Shown: positions 12,537 through 14,305 of the stretch, piece after piece
Numbering within the stretch: the first letter of the stretch is position 1
Layout: each line of letters opens with the position of its first letter
Assembly: GCA_036265675.1 (NCBI GenBank)
Contig: DATAOP010000041.1
Location: 1 to 14,305 of the forward strand
DNA length: 14,305 nt
Reading direction: 5' to 3'
DNA from: VRUE01 sp036265675
GTDB taxonomy: Bacteria; Actinomycetota; Thermoleophilia; Solirubrobacterales; 70-9
The notes under the pieces: generated by a model
Databases searched by the model: none
The model's input: the letters and a program-made list of their open reading frames with translations, nothing else
Told to the model about the DNA's origin: nothing
Program-made: the position numbers and the translations under genes

Positions 12537-12824
12537 ATGGAAACCGACATCAATCCCCTCGGCCTCGTCGAAGAAGCCATCTGGGAGTCGCGGGCCCGGG
12601 CGGATGCGGCGACGGCCTATCGAAATCGGGTCGAGGCGGCGCTGGAGCAGGCGAAGCAAAGGGCCGCCGCCGTCGAGGAGAAGACCGAACGGTTCGATGC
12701 CCTGGAGCAGGTCGTGCTTGAGATCGCCGAGGGCAGCCTCGAGCAGGATCGCCGCCTGAACGAGCTCGAAGAGCGCCATATGGTCGTTCTCCAGGCCGTC
12801 ATCACGATGCTCGAACAGCACTAG
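12537..12824 (+). CDS. Coiled-coil protein of unknown function
   Basis: A 95-residue protein without a recognised domain. Residues ~10-90 are almost wholly helical and charged with heptad-like spacing (RVEAALEQAKQRAAAVEEKT, LEQVVLEIAEGSLEQDRRLNELEERH), predicting a long coiled coil; the end VVLQAVITMLEQH is more hydrophobic. No signal peptide or membrane segment is seen. Codon use matches the neighbouring genes (G/C-rich third positions), which supports coding. ATG 12537 (METDINPLG) is preferred; an in-frame ATG at 12492 would add 15 residues of unrelated character. Neither has an SD. The gene converges on folE, and the two TAG stops overlap within one CTAG (12821-12824). Confidence 0.65.
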   Translation: METDINPLGLVEEAIWESRARADAATAYRNRVEAALEQAKQRAAAVEEKTERFDALEQVVLEIAEGSLEQDRRLNELEERHMVVLQAVITMLEQH

Positions 12825-13450
12825 TCGACGAGGCTCAGGAACTCCTGCCGGGTCCGAGGGTCGTCCTTCACCGCCCCGCGCAGCGCCGACGTCACCGTCC
12901 GTGAGCCGGCTTTCTGCACTCCGCGCAGCGACATGCACAGATGCTCGGCTTCGATGATCACCCCAACCCCCCGAGGGGCGAGATGATCGACGAGCCAGTC
13001 GGCGACCTGGGTCGTCAGCCGCTCCTGGACCTGGAGGTCGCGGGCGAAGAGGTCGACGACCCGGCCCAGCTTCGAGAGGCCGACGATCCGATCGGCCGGC
13101 AAGTACGCGACATGCGCCGTGCCGTGGAACGGAAGCAGGTGGTGCATGCACAGCGACTGGAACGGAATGTCGCGGACGACCACGAGCTCGTCATAGCCCT
13201 CGTCGTTGGGGAAGGTCGTGACGTTGAACGGAACCGGGGTCAGCAGCTCGGCGTAGGCGCGGGCGATCCGCCCGGGCGTCTCCCGCAGTCCATCGGCCTC
13301 GACGTCGGCGCCGAGAGCGAGGAGCAGATCCCGTGCGGCCCCCTCCGCCGCATCGAGATCGATCGGCTCCCGGGCGCCCTCGCTCAGGAGGCGCGGTCCG
13401 GCGAGCGTGGCGACCGACGGCCGGTGGCCGTTCCCGTTCGAGACGCTCAT
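12821..13450 (-). CDS. folE: GTP cyclohydrolase I
   Basis: Converts GTP to 7,8-dihydroneopterin triphosphate, the entry step to folates and other pterins; cytoplasmic homodecamer in the family. The 209 residues match the usual length. Motifs: LRETPGRIARAYAELL, SLCMHHLLPFHGTAHVAYLP, GLSKLGRVVDLFARDLQVQERLT, EAEHLCMSLRGVQKAGSRTVTS and RTRQEFLSL. Zinc ligands Cys101, His104 and Cys172 and catalytic His103 are kept. The usual Cys-Glu-His-His is Cys-Met-His-His (Met102), an uncommon substitution. Its ATG overlaps the stop of the upstream flavoprotein gene as ATGA (13447-13450), so the two are translationally coupled. Identification is secure. Confidence 0.95.
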   Translation of the reverse strand: MSVSNGNGHRPSVATLAGPRLLSEGAREPIDLDAAEGAARDLLLALGADVEADGLRETPGRIARAYAELLTPVPFNVTTFPNDEGYDELVVVRDIPFQSLCMHHLLPFHGTAHVAYLPADRIVGLSKLGRVVDLFARDLQVQERLTTQVADWLVDHLAPRGVGVIIEAEHLCMSLRGVQKAGSRTVTSALRGAVKDDPRTRQEFLSLVD

Positions 13451-14304
13451 CGAGCCACCCCCGAGCCCGACTTCGCCTCGAGCATCTGTGACAGCGGCAC
13501 CTGCGGGTCGGCGAGATCGTCCCGAGCGATTTCCTGCCGCGAGCGGATCAACTCGCGGATCTCGTCATGGACGTCCCAGATGTTCATGTTCATGCCGGCG
13601 ACGACGCGCTTCCCCTTCAGCCAGAAGGCGAGGAACTCACGCCCGGCCCGGTCGCCGCGGAACACCACCTCGTCCCACTCGGTCGCGTAGCCGCTGTACT
13701 CGATCCCGACGTCGTACTGGTCGGAGAAGAAGTACGGAATCGTGTCGTAGCCGCTGCTCTTGCCGAGCATCGACCTCGCTGCGATCTGGCCCTGATCGGA
13801 CGCGTTGGCCCAGTGCTCGACCCGGAGGCGATGCCCGTAGAAGCCGTTGAGGGCGTTGGCAACGTCGCCCGCCGCGAAGACGTCCTCGGCCGAGGTCTGG
13901 AGATGCTCGTCGACGAGGAGCCCGTTGTCGGTCGCCAGGCCCGCCGCCTCGAACACCTCGGTGCGAGGTGCGACGCCGATCCCGACGATGACGAAGTCGG
14001 TCTCGACGACCGCGCGGTTGCTCATCACGACCCGCTCGACCGACCCGTCGCCCTCGAACCGCTCGACGACGGTTTCGGCCAGGAAGTCGATGCCATTGTC
14101 CTGATGGAGGTGGAGGAAGACCTGGGCCAGCTCGGTGCCGAGCACGTTCTCCAGGGGCAGCGAGCCCATCTCGAGCATTGTCACCTCGCACCCCTTCTGG
14201 CGCGCCGACGCGGTGATCTCGGACCCGATCCAACCCGCGCCGACCATCACCAGCCGCCCGCCCTCCTGCAGCCGCTCGCCGATCCGCTCGGAGTCGGCGA
14301 CGGT
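13447..14304 (-). CDS. FAD-dependent NAD(P)H:ferredoxin-reductase-type oxidoreductase, 5' partial
   Basis: Flavoprotein that moves electrons from NAD(P)H through FAD to an acceptor (ferredoxin, rubredoxin or similar). The frame is open to the right edge, and the upstream residues TVADSERIGERLQEGGRL are typical for the family, so the gene continues beyond the window. About 285 C-terminal residues of roughly 400 are visible. The second Rossmann fold shows VGAGWIGSEITASARQKGCEVTMLE (GxGxxGxE, NAD binding). The FAD motif is TSAEDVFAAGDVA. FVIVGIGVAPRTE and VEHWANASDQGQIAA are also typical. The C-terminal reductase domain has PYFFSDQYDVGIEYSGYA, FWLKGKRVVAGMNMNIWD and DEIRELI. This resembles rhodocoxin/putidaredoxin-reductase and AIF-like enzymes. 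The electron acceptor is not in the window. It is coupled to folE through an ATGA overlap. Confidence 0.92.
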   Translation of the reverse strand, partial: TVADSERIGERLQEGGRLVMVGAGWIGSEITASARQKGCEVTMLEMGSLPLENVLGTELAQVFLHLHQDNGIDFLAETVVERFEGDGSVERVVMSNRAVVETDFVIVGIGVAPRTEVFEAAGLATDNGLLVDEHLQTSAEDVFAAGDVANALNGFYGHRLRVEHWANASDQGQIAARSMLGKSSGYDTIPYFFSDQYDVGIEYSGYATEWDEVVFRGDRAGREFLAFWLKGKRVVAGMNMNIWDVHDEIRELIRSRQEIARDDLADPQVPLSQMLEAKSGSGVAR

Positions 14305-14305
14305 G

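Noticed and set aside
12501..13151. 216-codon minus-strand frame over the coiled-coil gene and part of folE
   Set aside because: It overlaps the secure folE frame on the same strand, and its residues are Arg/Pro/Gly-rich without motif. The coiled-coil frame on the plus strand has coherent heptads.

Overview
This is a GC-rich, gene-dense bacterial window. Base composition, strong G/C preference at third codon positions, GTG/TTG starts, a full-length DtxR-family regulator and the general flavour of the proteins suggest a high-GC Actinobacteriota, plausibly class Thermoleophilia (Solirubrobacterales/Gaiellales-like). That placement is inference; no marker gene here fixes it. There is no sign of a large mobile element, phage or CRISPR array.

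Layout, left to right. Positions 1-1940 (+) hold succinyl-CoA synthetase: sucC (5' end off the window) and sucD. They are separated by an 84-bp repeat element that also supplies the sucC C-terminal tail and the sucD ribosome binding site. Positions 1999-3633 (+) encode a secreted YVTN-type beta-propeller protein with a PKD domain; its ribosome binding site lies in a hairpin. Positions 3664-4767 (+) encode a PLP-dependent aminotransferase. A minus-strand pair follows: a HAD-family phosphatase (5541-6353) and, downstream of it, a DtxR/MntR-type metal regulator (4768-5481). Positions 6380-10059 (+) look like one transcription unit: a divergent dihydropteroate synthase, an MrfA/DUF1998-type DEAH helicase joined by an ATGA overlap, and a SLOG-fold TIGR00725-type protein whose first residues come from a second copy of the repeat. 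Positions 10040-11921 (-) hold a secreted GH15-like protein and a GNAT acetyltransferase. tRNA-Phe(GAA) is at 11982-12054 (+). A small secreted His/Cys/Pro-rich peptide (12177-12353, -) and a coiled-coil orphan (12537-12824, +) follow. The window ends with a flavoprotein reductase (5' end off the window) and folE, GTP cyclohydrolase I, on the minus strand, coupled by an ATGA overlap.

How the genes relate: sucCD is TCA-cycle metabolism. folE and the folP-like gene are both folate/pterin-pathway genes but lie in separate units about 6 kb apart. The rest is housekeeping or accessory material without an evident common pathway.

The most unusual content is not a gene. (1) A repeat is present twice, 8.5 kb apart, with a 66-nt core of identical length (about 83 % identical). 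Each copy is flanked by inverted arms, and the arm sequence differs between copies while staying complementary within each copy. In both places it encodes protein ends. (2) A 51-bp near-perfect palindrome lies in frame inside the GH15-like coding region. Both look like small palindromic elements that have become part of protein-coding sequence, comparable in concept to the Rickettsia palindromic elements.
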